A DNA stretch of 64,000 nucleotides from Sphingomonas sp. Leaf32 (GTDB lineage: Bacteria > Pseudomonadota > Alphaproteobacteria > Sphingomonadales > Sphingomonadaceae): contig NZ_LMLA01000001.1 of assembly GCF_001421765.1 (NCBI RefSeq), forward strand, positions 1,039,199 through 1,103,198, in the 5' to 3' direction. The position numbers and the translations under genes are program-made. Below, piece after piece: positions 63,901 to 64,000 of the stretch (its first letter is position 1; each line of letters opens with the position of its first letter). A model generated the notes under the pieces. That model made no database searches. It saw only the letters and a program-made list of their open reading frames with translations, and was not told the DNA's origin.

Positions 63901-64000
63901 TGCCGAAGCATACCGAAACCCGTCATCTGCCCTACACGCCGGAGCAGATGTTCGACCTTGTCGCCGATGTCAGTCGCTATGGCGAGTTCCTGCCGTGGGT
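63900..64000 (+). CDS. Coenzyme Q-binding protein COQ10 / START-like, N-terminal part
   Basis: Only the first 33 or so codons are in the window: [20 protein letters not shown], then VADVSRYGEFLPW. This is the canonical start of the SRPBCC/Coq10-type proteins, which bind ubiquinone in a hydrophobic cavity and support respiration. The ATG overlaps the lipA stop, and lipA-coq10-like pairing is common in alphaproteobacteria. The rest lies beyond the window end. RatA-type relatives have a similar start. Confidence 0.85.
   Translation, partial: MPKHTETRHLPYTPEQMFDLVADVSRYGEFLPW

Overview
The window is a GC-rich chromosomal segment (mostly housekeeping) from a sphingomonad-type alphaproteobacterium, most likely Sphingomonas or a close relative. 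The call rests on gene content and order: lon-hup-tRNA-Val; rsmA-pdxA-surA-lptD followed by divergent pepA-holC-ndk; purM-purN facing DUF2066-hda-ppk-ppx; rnd-aspS; and two large TonB-dependent receptors with EIVVVG-type TonB boxes. No phage, integrase, transposase or plasmid function is visible. The species cannot be named from the sequence alone.

Layout. 1-0.9 kb: the 3' end of lon, hup, tRNA-Val and a strong terminator. 0.95-5.7 kb: a lipoprotein gene and a TonB receptor gene in tandem, preceded by an 11-bp phased repeat array. 5.7-12.8 kb: a prolyl-hydroxylase-like oxygenase, tRNA-His, a leucine-dehydrogenase-like enzyme, a lipid kinase, hemB, an acetyltransferase, a fused membrane/spermidine-synthase-like protein and a small lipoprotein. 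12.9-21 kb: duplicated tRNA-Arg genes, then a plant-polysaccharide locus (GH43, GH27, GH43, divergent FadR-type regulator, SGNH acetylesterase). 21-26.2 kb: an iron locus (DUF4198 protein divergent from a siderophore receptor-DUF3649-PepSY-DUF3325 operon). 26.2-41.5 kb: trmFO, DUF488, DUF952-gyrA, an MscS channel, a DUF885 peptidase-like protein, qmcA-nfeD, a CitE-like lyase, an M28 peptidase, guaB, an RsmB-like methyltransferase and a TPR protein. 41.7-50 kb: outer-membrane biogenesis operon and pepA-holC-ndk. 50.2-58.5 kb: purM-purN-yjbR-hypothetical on the minus strand and DUF2066-hda-ppk-ppx on the plus strand. 58.6-64 kb: an I78 inhibitor lipoprotein, rnd, a CRISPR-like repeat cluster, aspS, a beta-carbonic anhydrase, lipA and the start of a coq10-like gene.

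How the genes work together. Many neighbours overlap by four bases (ATGA or GTGA), which marks tight operons: hemB-GNAT-spermidine synthase-like; the iron-uptake set; gyrA-DUF952; qmcA-nfeD; pdxA-rsmA; purN-yjbR-hypothetical; DUF2066-hda-ppk-ppx; rnd-I78. The glycosidase locus should remove arabinosyl, xylosyl, galactosyl and acetyl groups from hemicellulose. A perfect FadR-consensus palindrome between its divergent arms is the likely operator.

The most notable non-coding signals are: the three-unit GC-palindrome cluster in the aspS leader, which resembles type I-E CRISPR repeats but has irregular spacing and no cas genes; the 11-bp phased array upstream of the lipoprotein/TonB pair; the FadR-type operator; a GH43 reading frame that runs antisense through a tRNA gene and its terminator; a REP family with a common stem-GAAG-stem design; and a 187-bp inverted-repeat element ending on the rsmA stop codon.
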